64,000 bases of DNA from Plumapathes pennacea (GCA_964036295.1 OZ038467.1:6875001-6939000), one strand, 5' to 3'. Numbered from the stretch's first letter, positions 13,101 to 26,622 are shown. Translations and numbers: made by a program. The notes: a model not told the origin generated them from the sequence alone.

Positions 13101-16100
13101 TTTTCTTAGAAGTGACAGTGATGTACATTTTTCTCAGCAACATAAGTTTTGTGAGGTCTTCAGCCGTCCACCGCCCCTCGCCGATCATTCTTTTATCCTT
13201 TTTCATTGTTTTCTGAACTAGTTTACGGACTGATAAAAGCTGCCAAATTAGTAGAGATAACGAAACGAATTCCAAACCAGGATACTGCTAAACAAAACGA
13301 ACAGACAAAGATCTCGACAACGCGCGTTATTATTTAACTTCTGTTCAAAGATTTGAAAGTTACGCCCTTCTTAGCCTCAATGTGCTCCTTTCCTTTCTCA
13401 TCAGGAAGGGCGCTGTGCTCTACATTATGCCGCCTCCACCGGATCTGAAGGGATTGTCAAGCTGCTTCTCAGCAAAAAAGCCGACGCAGCTCTCCCTGGT
13501 GGGGTAAGATGTTCGTAGCTTTGCTGCTGCGTGGCTCGCCATTTTTGCGATTTGAGAAAATCTATATAACAGGTTTTACTGACTTCCAAAACCGCATTAT
13601 TTACAAAGGTGCACTCGGAAATATACAGTTTTAAAATTGTCTTCAAAGGTTTCATTATTTCGGATTTTGAATACAATTTTTTTGCGTGGTGTTTTTCCTC
13701 TGTCTTCCTGGAGTACAGATGGCAATTACTCAGAGGAAGCCGCGATCTTTGGAAACCGATTATCGCGCTAATCCAGGATTAACCAAATTCAATTTCCCCG
13801 GACACCGCGGCAATGCGCTTTTCGTTCGTGTGGTCACTATACTTTTGAGCCAACGGTCACTGCACAAAGCCATGGATTTTAAAACTCAATACTAGGGCTC
13901 GAAGCTCAACCATAAGTTAATTCAATGCAATTTTCTTTAACATAAGTTGAACAAAAGAAAATCAAGGCTTGTACACGAGGTGAAATATTACGTCGAGTTA
14001 GACCGTGTTACGTAATAATGGCGCGACGAGCGTTGACCCAACGGAAGTGATGTCTCGGCGATGTCGCTTTTCCCCATTGTTTTGGGGAACGAGGTACCAG
14101 TGTTTGGTCAAAGGCCAATTCCGGGTTCTGTTAAATGGGGCGACCACCCAAAAGTGTAACCTTTTTCTTTAGATTCTTGAGCAGCTTCCTCTTCACATGG
14201 CGTGCAGCAGAAACTCTGGTGCTCTGGAGATCGTCAGGGTCCTACTGAAGGTGTCGGGCAAGGACGGCAAGCTGAGCACAGACAAGGTGAGCACGAAAAC
14301 GATTCAGTGTTTTATGCCGACGTTTAGGCCCCGTCCACATGGATGCGTCTTCGTTTAAAAACGTAAACACTTTGGTGCAAGTGCAGGTTCGCAGTTGTGA
14401 AGCAACTATGAAGACTGAAGTTGAGTGACAAGATGCTTACACGTTTAGTGGTCCAACCTCTAGACTTACGTTTGTTGCTTTATCTATCCTCAAACCAGTC
14501 CATCGTTTCTAATAACTCTGCTTTCATTTTTCCTCCTGTCTCTTTTTGCTCTTCGTCGGTGCCTGTTGCGCCTGCGCAGTCTGGTTCCACGCCGCTCTTC
14601 TTGGCCGTCACGGCGGGAAACCAACAAGTTGTTAAAGAGCTGCTGACGTCACAGGCGGAGCAGCAAGTGAAAGTGAGGAGAGTGGTGAGTAATCACGAGA
14701 TTTGAAATCTCCCAACCTTACAAGGGAAAATAATACGAACTTTGTAGGGAGAACTTAGTGAGAATGAATCTCGTAAACCAAATGCAATAAGCAGAATGAG
14801 GCAATGTTTTTTCCCCGCTTCCCACAAAGTTTTGAAAATCAGTACGTAATACGCGCTTGCTGTGTTGTGGTAAACCGCAGGACACGGGAGACACGGTACT
14901 GCATGCAGCTGTGAGACGTAAGGATGTAGACATCGCCAGGATACTCATCGAGTGCAGCTGCGCAGTTGACTCTCAAAACGTGGGTTCTTTCATGATTTAC
15001 TGGTGCACTTGATTTCTTTGTCATTACGTAGAACAAACTCGGAAACTCCGTAAAATAGTCCTTTCCATGAGTCCTGTATATTCAACTTTGCAGTGGAATG
15101 CAGAAATCCGTTAGTGTTCAAGATTTTACAACGGGAGTTTCTGCTACTAACACGTGGGATTTTGCGATTCTCGGCCACATATTAGAGACGGCAACGTCAC
15201 TGCAAGTGGTATAAGCTTAAAAGGAAACGTTTTAGGCAGTGAAGTCACTTGGTGTAACTTGGCACAACGCTTTCCTAAGTTTATTCTCAAACAAATGCAT
15301 CCAAGCACGTTTTAATTTGTTTTCAATTTGTCTTCATTTATTTGTGAGCAGACCGAGGGCCAGACCGCCCTCCATATTGCCGCCTCCGAAGGAGACGACA
15401 CGATGGTCAAGTTTCTGCACTCCGTTCGGGCCGACGCCAACGTGTCTGACAGCGTACGTCTGTGATTATTGTGGTTTATATTTACAGACTTGCATCACAT
15501 GTGCGCTTATCTCCTCATTTTGACCATTCCCTGTGTGTACACGAGTTTCTGTATTTAGTCGCGTATAGTGCTATTCCTGTTTGAGTTTAGTGTTTGTTTC
15601 ATATTCAATTTTATGTTGTGTACATTTGTATCTTTTAGTCTGGTTTCGTCCATGTTGTTTTTCTGTTGTTTTTCTGTTTGTTTTTGTTTTGTTTTTGTTT
15701 GTTTGTTTGTTTGTTTGTTTTCTTTTTGTTTTATTGTTCGAGATTACTTTGTTCAAAGCATTATTTGTGTAGAAGTATCCATCAATCGAAATGTTATCCT
15801 TGCTCGAAGAAGCGTTCACACATTCCATGCCTTCCTTTGCAGAACGACCGCACCCCCCTCCATCTGGCGGCTCAAAACGGTCACTCGAGCATCGCAGAGG
15901 TTCTGGTCGACAAATTCAAGGCGAACGTCAATCTACGCACCAAGGTATCTTGAACCATGTATACCTCTAGGCTTTTCATTCAACCTTCACACAAGAGATC
16001 TCTTGTGCTGGTGGTCGAAATACTTTATACGTAATACTTTCCCTGGAACTACAATTGCGAGGCAAGCTGCAAAGAGGTGTAGGTCTCCGGGGATGGTTAT

Positions 16101-19100
16101 GTCCAAATCGCAACTTGTTCATGGGATTTTTGGCTTCGCACTAACAAAAGTTTTCCTGTCGCTGGTCTGGATTTTGCAGATTACAACGTTTTATTTTGAA
16201 AAGATTACCAAACCCCCAAAGCACATTCCAAAGCTTTACGTTCCAAATACGAATAACGACTTTCTTGGCTATATAAACACGGGTAAATAACTAAAAACGT
16301 TTCTGTTCGTCGTTTAGGACGGCAGTACACTGATGCACGTGGCTTCCCAGGCGGGGCATCCAGACACCGCTATGGTGTTCCTGAAGAGAGGCGTGCCACT
16401 GCACATGCCCAACAAGGACGGTGCCGTTTGTCTACACGCGGCGGCCAGGAGAGGCCACGTGGGTGTGGTAAAGGCGCTACTGTCCAAGGGAGCCATGGTG
16501 GACACAAAGACCAAGGTGACTGTCTCGCCTTGCTTTTAGGTGATTCATACGTATCGGCTAAGTTTGGTGTGGAAACATTGCACGGCGGAATGAAGAACTT
16601 CGTGATTAAAACAGGCCGCCGATATAGTTTTAGTGAATTGCGTGAACTGTGTGGCGGCGAAAACCTTTTCTCATGTTGTCTTGCGAGTACAATGCAGACG
16701 AGAAAATGCAAAGATCTCCGAGGTGTAACAGCTGTAGTTTCGCCTTCTCGGAGGACCGTGACTCATTTCCTTTGCCTGGTTTTGCAGGAACAATACACCG
16801 CTCTCCACATCGCCGTGAAATTCTGTAAACCCCAAGTGGTTCAGACACTTCTTGGGTTCGGAGCCAACGTTCAGCTAAAGGGAGGAAAGGTGAGGCGAGT
16901 TAGTGCAACAATTAAGCTATAAAGTCTTCTCAATCCAGCGTTTAGCATTTACTTTAACCCTTTCATTCCCAAGAACGGTCAACTTCAATTTTCTCCTTCA
17001 GTTTCTCACTAGAAATATATTATGCAGTAAGGAGAACTTGGCGTCTGTCTGTTTCTCCTTGTAACAGGCGGAGGAAACACCACTTCATATCGCCGCCAGA
17101 ATCAAGGGTGGTGAGAAAGTTGCCGAGATGCTGATTAAAAGCGGAGCGGATGTGAACGCCACAATGGACGTAAGTGCAGCAGACGAGTTTTCCTCAGTGT
17201 TTGATTTTTTTTTAACTTTTTCAGTGCCGTGTTTCTTTGCTCAAAAGTTTTAAAAAAGCTGTTGTTGTTTGTCAGAATGGGGAGTCAGCAGTGCACGTCG
17301 CGGCACAGTTCGGTCACTCTTCCACGCTCAGGTTACTAATAAACGAAAAGGCGGATCCTGCAAAAAGAGCCAAGGTAACAAGTTTTGAAATGCAAATTCT
17401 CCCTTCTAGTCATAAAGAGACAGTATGGGAGACATAAAGAGAATTCACGGTTGGATCAGCAAGCATTTGAGGATCCATATCCATATCTCTGTTCAGAGTT
17501 TGTGAGGAGAAACTACGCCCAGACGTTAAAGGAGCGAAGGCGAAGCGTACGCCAGTAGTAATTTATCTACTCTTTACTCGTGCGTTATAGACCAATGTTT
17601 CGAACGCTAGCCCTTCTCTCTGACGCAGCGGATTGTGCCTTTTTTATTTTGTGAACCGAAATAACTGAACTGGCAGTAATGTAGCGGTCATTTCACCTGT
17701 TGGTTCTATTCTTTTTTTCCTGTAGAATGGCGAGACTCCTTTGCATCACGCCATCAGGAGTGGTAATTTTCGGGAGCTCCAGGAACTTATCAAAGTCTTG
17801 TTCCAGAGAAAGTCAAAAGCTGTCGCTAAACTCGTCATTAACATGCCCACAGATGTGAGTCGCTTTATGCTTTTCGCTGCTGTGAAGGCATCATCATTAT
17901 TATTGATGCCGTTGTTATGGTCGGTACTGTTATCGTTACTGTTATCGTATGACAACCATGATGGTGACACCATAAATACTATGATGACGATTTACAATGA
18001 CGATGAATGATGATGAAGATTATCTTGTTGACGACGACGATAATGTTGATTATGACAATGACGATAATGATAATGACGAGGATAATGATAAATATGATGA
18101 TGACGATGATGATGACAATATGATGATAATGATGATGATGATGATGAAGATAATGATGATGACAATGATGATGACGATATGATAGTAATAATGACTATGA
18201 CGACGATGGTGACGAGATGACTAGGACGATAATAATGGTGACGACTGCTGCTGATGATGGCAATGATTCCACTGAACTTGGAATTCTTTTGATCTTAGAA
18301 AGGTGACACTCCGCTCCATTTTGTTGCACGTCTTTCAAAGTCCAAGGTCAAGGGACACGACGACATTGAAATTGCCAAATTGATATTAAAACATGGCGGA
18401 GAATGTACAGCGGTCTACGGAGGGGTATGATATCATGCTATTCCTTGAAACGTCAAGTATTTGCCTTAACCTTTTAACTCACAAGCTCAAAATGCAATAA
18501 GAACTGATATTTAAACAGCTTTCGTCTAAATTATCAAAAGTTAAGTTCTCCATACTCTATGATATATCTCTGGTGAGAAACCGAAGAGAGAATTGAAATT
18601 GATCACTGTGCCAGTCTGTCCCTGAGACCATGCGTTAGGCGTGCCACAATCCGATCGGCTTACAAAATGATAAAAGTATTTCTTCGTTTTCAGACGAAGG
18701 AAACTCCAATCCACGAGTGTGCTCGCTCAGGAAATAACGACATCCTGGTTGCGCTGCTGGAGTTTGTTACTCCTGGAAAACGGCAAATTACAGTCAACAA
18801 GCGATCCGTAGTGAGTAGGGCGGTTCCCGCTCTTAGCAAACTGACGTGAATCCTTCATCTCCCAAATCAATTTAATAGCGGTCTAAAACCTAAAAACCCT
18901 ACACTGTAAACGCTTAGGTTATAAAACTCGGAGGGGGGGGGGGGGGGGGGATTTTTTAAACAAAGCTTAACTTAGACCTGGTTTATCGCTAAATTGAAGG
19001 TCAGACGGAGTCTGTAAATCAGGGTTTGCCAAAGGCTAAATTGCATTTTTTAGAACATTGATTGGCGTCACTTTATCAATACCACGTTACAACCGTTGGC

Positions 19101-22100
19101 TACTGTTTGGACCTCGTAATATTTTAACCTTAGGTGCGTCACCGTTGCTTATCGCGTTTGTTTGTTGTTTATAGAGTGGTGCGTCATCGTTGCTTACCGC
19201 GCTTACTTGTTTGTTTGTTTGTTGTTTACAGAGTGGTGCGTCACCGTTGCTTATCGCGTCTGAGAAGGGAAACGTGGACGTAGTAAGAACGCTGCTCAAG
19301 TTTCACGCGCGAGTGGACGTCTTTGATGAGGTCAGGATTCATGTTTCTTCTCTCCCCCCTCCCTTCTCGACGTCTTTTTTGCGCTCGGCCAAATTTTCGC
19401 GCGGTCAAAAATCGAAAAGGTCTTCGTATGTGCTCAGAAACCTACGAAAACGCGTGCTACGCAGGCCATATACAACGAGAAAGCGTTGTTTGACTATATT
19501 TCAACCCATGCCCCTGTAACTCAACTACTTTAGTTATATATATATATATAGCATGTGAAATATCGCCAAATATTCAATGGCTCTCCAGCTCTCTGGTTGG
19601 CCGTACTTTAGTTACTTCTTGATACAAACAAATGATACACAAACATGTTAAGTTTAGTTAGAGTGATGCTTACCAACCTCACATGACTATACTTCCTTTG
19701 CCTGCTACTCTGGCTCCAGACTATTTTTCTGTTTAGACATTTTTAGTCGCCTTTTTCTTATTTTCAGTCGGGGAGGGCAGCCCTGCACGTGGCATCTGAA
19801 CGTGGACATTTGGAAGTCGCGCGAGAGCTGTTGGATCACAAGGCTTACGTTAACGCTAAAACCAAGGTGCTGAACATGAATCACACCGCGGAAAGTCACT
19901 TAATTTTGAGTCAGCAGTCATTGCACAAAACTGGGGATTTAAGTGCAGATTTTGTAGTTCTTTCCCTTAGCCAACAAACTGCAGGGGTTCGTTCAAAGAC
20001 CAAGTAAAAGGTTTCTTGTAGCTCAAAACATGCCAAGAAAGTCGTTTCGGAGCATGCAAAAGCTGCTCATTTCGTGCTTTGAGAAACCTTGCCCAGAAGG
20101 AATTCTCAACTTATTTTTACGGAACGGATGGACAGTTTTTCCAGTGAAGGGATGCACACGTAAATCAATTTTTTCTGCATATAACTTTGGCTTGAGGTAT
20201 AAATTAACGTTTACCTTCTCGACATTTCTGTTTGGTTCCTGTCAGATTGGTCTGACTCCACTTCATATGGCAGCAGAGAATGGCCACAAAGAACTTGTCG
20301 GACTCTTCGTCACTAAATACAAAGCAAGTGTGGACGCCTTGACTCTGGTGAGCCACCCACTTTTTACTTTGTGTAAGGATTCACATGTGTCCCGCAACCT
20401 CACAATGCATTCAGAACTTATTGACGTAAATTCCTTTTTCTTTTTCTGATACGCAGGACAAGAAGACAGCGTTTCACTTGGCAGCACTCAAAGGTCGTCT
20501 GCAGGTTTGCAAACACTTGCTGACGCTCCGAGCGGATATCTGCGCTGTGGACAACGTAAGGATGAACTGATGTTTGTTTTTCCCTTTCGGCTGAGTTATT
20601 GTCATCTCCATTTAGAGTCGCAATGCACACAAGAGTCTGCCAGACCTTTTCGATTTGGAGTGATCAATTTTCATTTTCATTTTCTCTGCAAGCTACCAAA
20701 TATGCCAAGTTTTATTCTCGTTTTTTGGTTTGTTTTTGAGTTTGGTTGGTTCCAATTTTTTGATTTTTGATTTCTTGACATTTTTTTTGTTTGTTTCTTG
20801 TTTGCTTCTAGTTGGTTTATCTCGTCTTTTGATTTCTTGATTCTTTGACCTATTTTCTTGTCCCTTGTTTATTTTGGCTTTTGATTGTCTTGAAGTTTTT
20901 TTCTTTTATTCTCTTGTCTTTTAGTCTTTCTCACGCCGTTTATATTCTCTCTCGTTTCCCATGTTTATATTTCAATAGAAAGGGCAGATACCACTGCATT
21001 ACGCTGCACAGAACGACCACTCGCACGTCGTAGCGCTGATCCTGGAGGAAAGACCGGATGTCCTCCTGCAACAAAACGCGGTCAGTGGTTGGATAACAAA
21101 ATATTTTAAAATATTTTTTTGTTAAAACAACTATTCGCCAAAGTGGAAGGAATAGCGACACTGAGTTTCTTACCTTTTGTTTGTTTGTTTTTGTTTGTAG
21201 GAGGGCAACACGTGCGTCCATATTGCCGCTATGAGGGGAAGTGCCTCCGTCATGAAAGAACTTCTCAAGTTCAACTCCAACGGCATCACGCTCAGCAGAA
21301 ACAAGGTACGGCGGACTTCATCCCTCTCAAGAATAAAAGAAAACAAAATGACATAAATTTTGAGTAAACAAGTGACAGCTCAATCATCAGATAATTTTGA
21401 ACTATAAGAACTTACACTCATCCTGGCTGTATCCATCCTGGGGCGGCGGGCAAAAAACGGCAGGGGGAGAGGGAGGGGCGAGAAAAGGGGAAGGAGGGAA
21501 ATAGCTCTCCCCCTCCGCCGCTATTTGCCACTGGGTCTCCGAAGATGGGCTGTATCAGATAGTCACTGTGATCAACTTCCAGTCCCTCAAAAATCATACA
21601 GCATGTTGAACTTCACAGTTTCATAGCTTGCTTGACTAATTGAACACTGTAAATTTCACTGATCACTCGTGCATTAAAAGGTTGAGGAGTTAAACGTTTG
21701 TGGCGGGCTGTGATAGTTGTGTGAATGTATTTTCTCCGCATTGGATTCTGTCGCATGCGTTCTCTTGTTAGTTTTCGCTCGTGTTTCTAAACTTTTTACG
21801 CTAAGTTTAACGAGAATTCTAATTTCTTGTTCAGACAAAGTTTGCTACGCCCTTGCTCCTTGCGGCCAGCGGTGGTCATAAGGAAGTGGTCGAGGTGTTG
21901 ATCGCACACGGAGCGTCCGCCAGCGATGAAGATGCGGTGAGTCACGTGACTATATAATAAGCGAACAGAGGGAGTCGATTGATACAATGGAAAGACAGGT
22001 ACTCGGAGAACTAGTTTTGACTGCGTTGGCGTGGAGAAAGACGCATGATGAATCGACTTAAAGGTCTATTTGTTAAAGCTAGACGCCCTTTAGAAGTTTA

Positions 22101-25100
22101 TTTTGAAACTTGCTTCGACGAAGCTCAAAACGGTAAAAACGCTCAAAACGTCAACTCAAACTCTTTAACGGCGTCCAGCCTTTAGTCACATACCGACGAA
22201 TATGCAACAGTTTTTCAGCAGTGTCTGATTGGCTGTTGTTATAAAACAGCTTATCTAAATGCAACAAACAGGGTCTAAGGTCTTAGGTCTTAGGTCTTAG
22301 GTCTTCGTTTTCATGGGTCTTAGCTTTCGTAACAACCAACAAATATGTTTTGCCTATCCTTTTGTTGTTGCCTCTGCAGTCGTCGCAGATTTCTGATTTT
22401 CGAACACATCGGAAAGGAGAAATCGGAAAACCAAATTCAATTTTGGATTGTTGAAAATATACATCGATGAAAGTCCAAGAGGAATTTCTAATTTTCATTG
22501 CCGCATAAAGGATAAAATATGAAAATTGGAAACTTCAATATTCAATTTTTGATTTTGTAATTTATACGGTTATGTATACCTCAGATAAAATAACAGGTGA
22601 TATGTATTTAACATCATGCTTTAGTACATGAACTTTAGTACTCACAAACATTGCACGCATTCAAATGATATGCTGTGGTTTTCCTTCGCCTCGTTTTCAG
22701 GATGGCATGACGGTGCTTCATCTCGCTGCCAAACATGGTCACGTGGACGTACTGGAGGTGCTGCGTGGGAAAGTGCCCTGGAGCATGGCGAGTGTGAAGG
22801 TACAGAGCACCAAATATAAAGAGAAAAGTTGCATAAATAAATAGCAGATACAACTTCCTGTCATAGCTCCATGACCTTTGACCAGTGTTTTCTTTGAGGT
22901 GGGTGCACCTCGCCCTTTATAAACTCACTTCTAACATAATTCCCACTTTGCTCCGACGAAGGGCTAACGCTCAAAACGTCAGCTAACACTTACTTCTCCC
23001 GTGTCAGATTCCCCACATCAACTTTAAATGGGCCATCTCGACCAGTCCTTTGCGCGCCAAAATCCTTGAATCCGCCATTTTTGGGGGCCCCGAAAGTCGA
23101 AAGATGAATAGCAATCAGTTCCATCCGACACGTTCGAGGAGAATATTAGCTTCTTCCTATTTTTCTTTTAATTTATTACGTTGTATTAGTTAACCAAATG
23201 CAGCCTTGGATTCTTTTTTTACACATTTCCAGATGTAGTAAACAGAAACATTGAATTTGCTGGGAGGGTCCCTTAAAGTTGATTCCTCTTACGTTTATAC
23301 ACTGCGCCGACGCAGTCCCAATCTAGTTCTCACAAGTCCAAGCATTCCACTGTAGACATACAGACAGATAGATCATACCTCCTTGCCGTGTCCTTTCTTT
23401 GTCGTCTCCGTTCCTTTGCAACACTCTACTCTCTCCTCCCCAGACGGGACTTTCAGCACTGCACGTGGCGGCATGCTACGGCCAGATCGAGGTCGTCCGT
23501 GAGATGTTGACTAAAGTCCCGGGAACCATCAGAAGTGAGCCGCCGGGAGTTGCTGACAGCAGCTCTCGCTTGGGCACAGACGTGAGTTGTATATTCTGCT
23601 CATCCTCATTACCAGGCTCTCTCATTCAAACACCCTGAATATTTGTTCTGATGCGTTCTCGTGTTTCCCTCTCCCCAGTTTAGCTACACACCTCTTCACC
23701 TGGCAGCCAAGTCAGGTCACGTGGGTGTGGTGAGAATACTGCTGAATTCTCCCGGAGTGCGCGTGGACTCAGCTACCAGTCTACAGGTCTGTACTCGGGC
23801 AATTCTCGGGTAGTGCTTGGTAGCATTCGGGTAATTCTCGGTAATACTTGGTAGTATTCGGGTAATTCTCGTGTACTGCTCGGTAACACTCAGTAGCATT
23901 CGGGAAATCTCGGGTAGTATTCGGCAATACTCGGACTAGGCTCGGTTTTGTGTTCGGTCGAAGAACTCGTTGTCTTGTTTGTCTTCAGGGCTGCATACCT
24001 ATCCATCTGTCGGCAGAGAACGGCCACGCTGAGGTGGTGAGCATCCTGCTGAGTAAATCAACACTTCAGCTGCACGTGAAGGACAAACAGGGCCGCACGG
24101 CACTGCACATGGCGGCCGTCAATGGACACCTGGAACTTATGTCACAGCTGATAGGACAGGGCGGCGATATCAACGCTCCAGACGAGGTACTCACTATACA
24201 GGCGCATCTTTCTTGTAATTTCTGATGCGCTTCTCATGCGTGTTCCCTTTTTTTTCTTGTGGCAGAACGGCTGCGCCCCGATGCACATGTCAGCGGAAGC
24301 TGGTCACGTGGAAGTTGTCAAGCTTCTGGTGGAGTCCGGCGCCTCACCCAGAGCGGAGGCTAACGTACGTCACGTGTTCCTGTGATAGGGAACAGCATAA
24401 TAGCGTGAATAGCGTGATAGGGAACAAGCAGCTTTATGCACGAAAAATAACAGAGTTACCATTTAACGAATCTATTCTCATGGCGTTGTTTGTTTTGTTA
24501 TTCCTTTGCTATTCCTGTTGTTGTTGTTGTTCTATTGTTGTATTGTTGTTGTTGTTGTTGACTAATCCTGCTTCTGTCTATCCAGGATGGAAAGTTCCCG
24601 ATCTGTTACGCAGCTAGCGCAGGTCACTTGCCGGTCGTGAGTTTCCTCCTCAGCGAAGAGCTCAACACCGAACGTCTTCTGGCTGATAGAAAGGCAAGTT
24701 GCGCTTCATGACAGTGTGACAAGTTCGTGCGCACGAAAGGTCGCGTACCCACACACATATTCTAAAACACACAAAAGACCACCGGAAGTGGTGCCAAGAA
24801 CGCATTTCCGCGGTGTCCATGAAGAACTGACTTAACGTTGCTTGTTCCCTCGCAGTTCTTGTTCGATCTGATGGTCTGTTCCAAACTGGATGAGAGCGAA
24901 TCTATCATGGACTTCATCTTGATGTGCCCGGCCCCGATTTACGCGGCGTCGAAACTCTCTAAACACTACCGCAACGAGTCAAGCCGAGAGAAGGAGCGCA
25001 GCAGAGACTTGATCTCGGCCGGAGACGTGTGCGAGAACATGGCCACCGAGATCCTGTCCCTCGCCTGTGTGGACAACGCAGAGGTACTGCTCACGGCCCG

Positions 25101-26622
25101 CGTCGAGGAAAGGGACGTGCCGTTCTTGGATTATTTGATTGAGTGCGAGCAGAAGGAGTGCGTTTCGCATCCCTCCGTGCAGGTGTACCTGGGTGACGCG
25201 TGGCGGGGGGACTTCAACTGGGACGACTGGAAGTATTTTCTGCTTTTTATTGTCTCCCTCATTTGTCCGCCCCTTTGGGCCTTCCTCTGTTTGCCATGGA
25301 ACGACAAATATCACAAGATCCCCATCATCAAGTTCATCTGCCACCTCATCTCTCATCTGTACCTGATTTTCCTGTTTTGCCTGACTGTCGTCGTGCCCTG
25401 GGATAAGTCCACTGGTACCTCCCTGTTGCCGGCCTGGTACGAATGGCTCCTGCTCATCTGGTTATCAGGCCTCCTATTATCGCAGCTCACAGACCCGCAC
25501 GACCGCGCAGGACTGGGCTGGATACCCGTCATCGTCCTGTTTCTGAGCTTGATTGGAATTTTGCTCCATTTGATCGCGTTCGCCTTCACGGAAAACAACA
25601 GGCTGCACATAATCTACGCCAGGAATCAGTTCTTCGCCATATCCATGATGCTCTGCTTTGCGCAACTCCTGGACTTCCTCTCGTTTCACCACCTGTTCGG
25701 TCCGTGGGGGGTAATCATCCGGGACCTCATGTATGACTTGGTCAGATTTCTGGTGATCCTGCTGATATTCATGAGCGGCTTTACGGCTCACTTAACAGCG
25801 GTCTATCGGCCAATGCACAATTCGGGTGGGGGCTTTCGACTGCAGAATGCCACGCACGACTTCTTCCACTGTTTTGAGCTTTTGTTCTTCAGCTTGTTCG
25901 GCCTGACCGAGGTGGACAGTTTGAACACGGACGGTCCGTTTCCTGATACAACCTTCACCCTGGCGAAAGCCATCTTCGGCATCTACAACGTAATCACGAT
26001 AATCGTCCTGATCAATCTGCTCATCGCCATGATGAGTGATACGTATCAGCGGATTCAGATGCAATCCGACATCGAGTGGAAGTTCGGCCGCGCCAAGCTC
26101 ATACGCAACATGAAGCGCTCGACAACCACGCCTTCACCCCTCAACCTGGTTACCAAGCTCTTCTCTTACATTCGGCTTCTGTACAAGACAAAATGCAGGT
26201 GCTGCCGCGCGGATATCATCGATATCATGCGAACGGACGATCAGGTGCCGGAGAGCACTTCCATGAACCCGCTCTTCCGCAATTCAAACACGTGGCTTCC
26301 GAACGGCCAACTACGTCACAAGGACAGCACTTCCGGTTGTCCAAAGATTGAGGACGTCATCGACTGGAAGTTGATCGTAAATAAGTTCGTAGCTCTCAGG
26401 AAGAGCAACAGCGAGTCGGCAAGGTGCAATTTGCCGACAAAGAACCAGACCATGCGCAAGCGCATGTTTTCGGTGCAAAGTTTCTCCGAGAACGTGCGCC
26501 CGCGCACCAGCACGCTGGCCGCGGACCGTCCCAGCACACCTTTCGGCTCTGCCATGTCGCTTCACAGAGTGGTGACGGCCACAGTAAAGAAACTTGACGT
26601 GGTGACGAACTTGAAGGAGTGA
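9793..26622 (+). CDS. TRPN1: TRPN/NOMPC-type mechanosensitive TRP channel
   Basis: Complete 29-exon gene for about 1692 residues; all introns are phase 0. Exons: 9793-10050, 10954-11055, 13405-13503, 14173-14286, 14580-14684, 14881-14979, 15352-15453, 15843-15944, 16318-16515, 16788-16889, 17068-17169, 17276-17374, 17726-17854, 18299-18424, 18694-18810, 19232-19330, 19768-19866, 20246-20347, 20457-20555, 20979-21080, 21201-21305, 21835-21936, 22701-22799, 23444-23581, 23679-23786, 23989-24186, 24266-24364, 24586-24693, 24856-26622. Exon 1 is Ser/Arg-rich. Exons 2-28 encode 29 ankyrin repeats (TPLH.AA.NGH pattern), the number known for NOMPC. The last exon holds the pre-S1 linker, S1 from about residue 1229, a pore near the FGLTEVD motif (about 1453), S6 (about 1477-1497) and the TRP helix beginning WKFGRAKLIRNM (about 1512). 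In the family the ankyrin spring tethers the channel to microtubules and gates it by force. The start is the first ATG downstream of the TATA box, in frame with exon 2. One intron is GC-AG. Confidence 0.95.
10069..10099. repeat. 31-base T homopolymer
   Basis: An uninterrupted T run begins 18 bases after the donor of TRPN exon 1, in intron 1. It is prone to length variation and polymerase slippage. Confidence 0.9.
13880..13975. repeat. Dispersed repeat, copy 2
   Basis: Counterpart of the segment at 31-105, located in TRPN intron 3. It carries a short central insertion relative to copy 1 and ends in a similar AAAAGAAAA tract followed by GAGGTG in both. Confidence 0.6.
15691..15725. repeat. TTTG microsatellite
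   Basis: A TTTG tandem run inside a T/G-rich stretch of TRPN intron 7. It keeps frames open across the intron and produces a long spurious reading frame overlapping exon 8. Confidence 0.85.
16954..17042 (-). repeat. Fragment of TTAACCCTTTCACTCCC element
   Basis: It reads TTAACCCTTTCATTCCCAA then, after a few bases, CAACTTCAATTTTCTCCTT. This matches the reverse complement of the right half of the complete element at 29075-29280. It is truncated and sits in TRPN intron 10, ending 25 bases before the next exon. Confidence 0.65.
17996..18235. repeat. GAT/GAC-type trinucleotide repeat
   Basis: About 240 bases built almost wholly from GAT, GAC, AAT and ATG triplets, in TRPN intron 13. It is open in several frames and can be translated as an acidic run, but it has no splice sites in the gene's frame and belongs to the intron. 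Confidence 0.8.
18466..18612 (+). repeat. Partial TTAACC element
   Basis: Starts TTAACCTTTTAACTCACAAGC and continues with CAAAATGCA, GTTCTCC, TATCTCTGGTGAGAAA and GAATTGAAATTGATCACTGTG, following the order of the complete copy at 29075-29280. The right terminus is missing. It lies in TRPN intron 14. Confidence 0.65.
18933..18950. repeat. 18-base G homopolymer
   Basis: An uninterrupted G run in TRPN intron 15. A similar 17-base run lies at 4274-4290. Such runs are assembly-sensitive and could form quadruplex structures. Confidence 0.85.
19133..19260 (+). repeat. Tandem duplication of a TRPN acceptor and exon start
   Basis: The word GGTGCGTCA.CGTTGCTTA.CGCG appears three times, at 19133, 19178 and 19235. 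The second and third copies are each preceded by a TTTG-rich tract and TTGTTTA.AG then AGTGGT. The third copy begins exon 16. The second AG (19173-19174) would add 57 bases, 19 open codons in frame. The array is therefore a duplicated 3' splice region. Confidence 0.85.

Noticed and set aside
15568..16290. 240-codon plus-strand open frame
   Set aside because: It runs through TTTG microsatellite intron sequence and over TRPN exon 8 in the wrong frame; composition is repeat-driven.
17996..18182. Acidic open frame from GAT/GAC triplets
   Set aside because: Simple repeat inside a TRPN intron, with no splice sites in frame.
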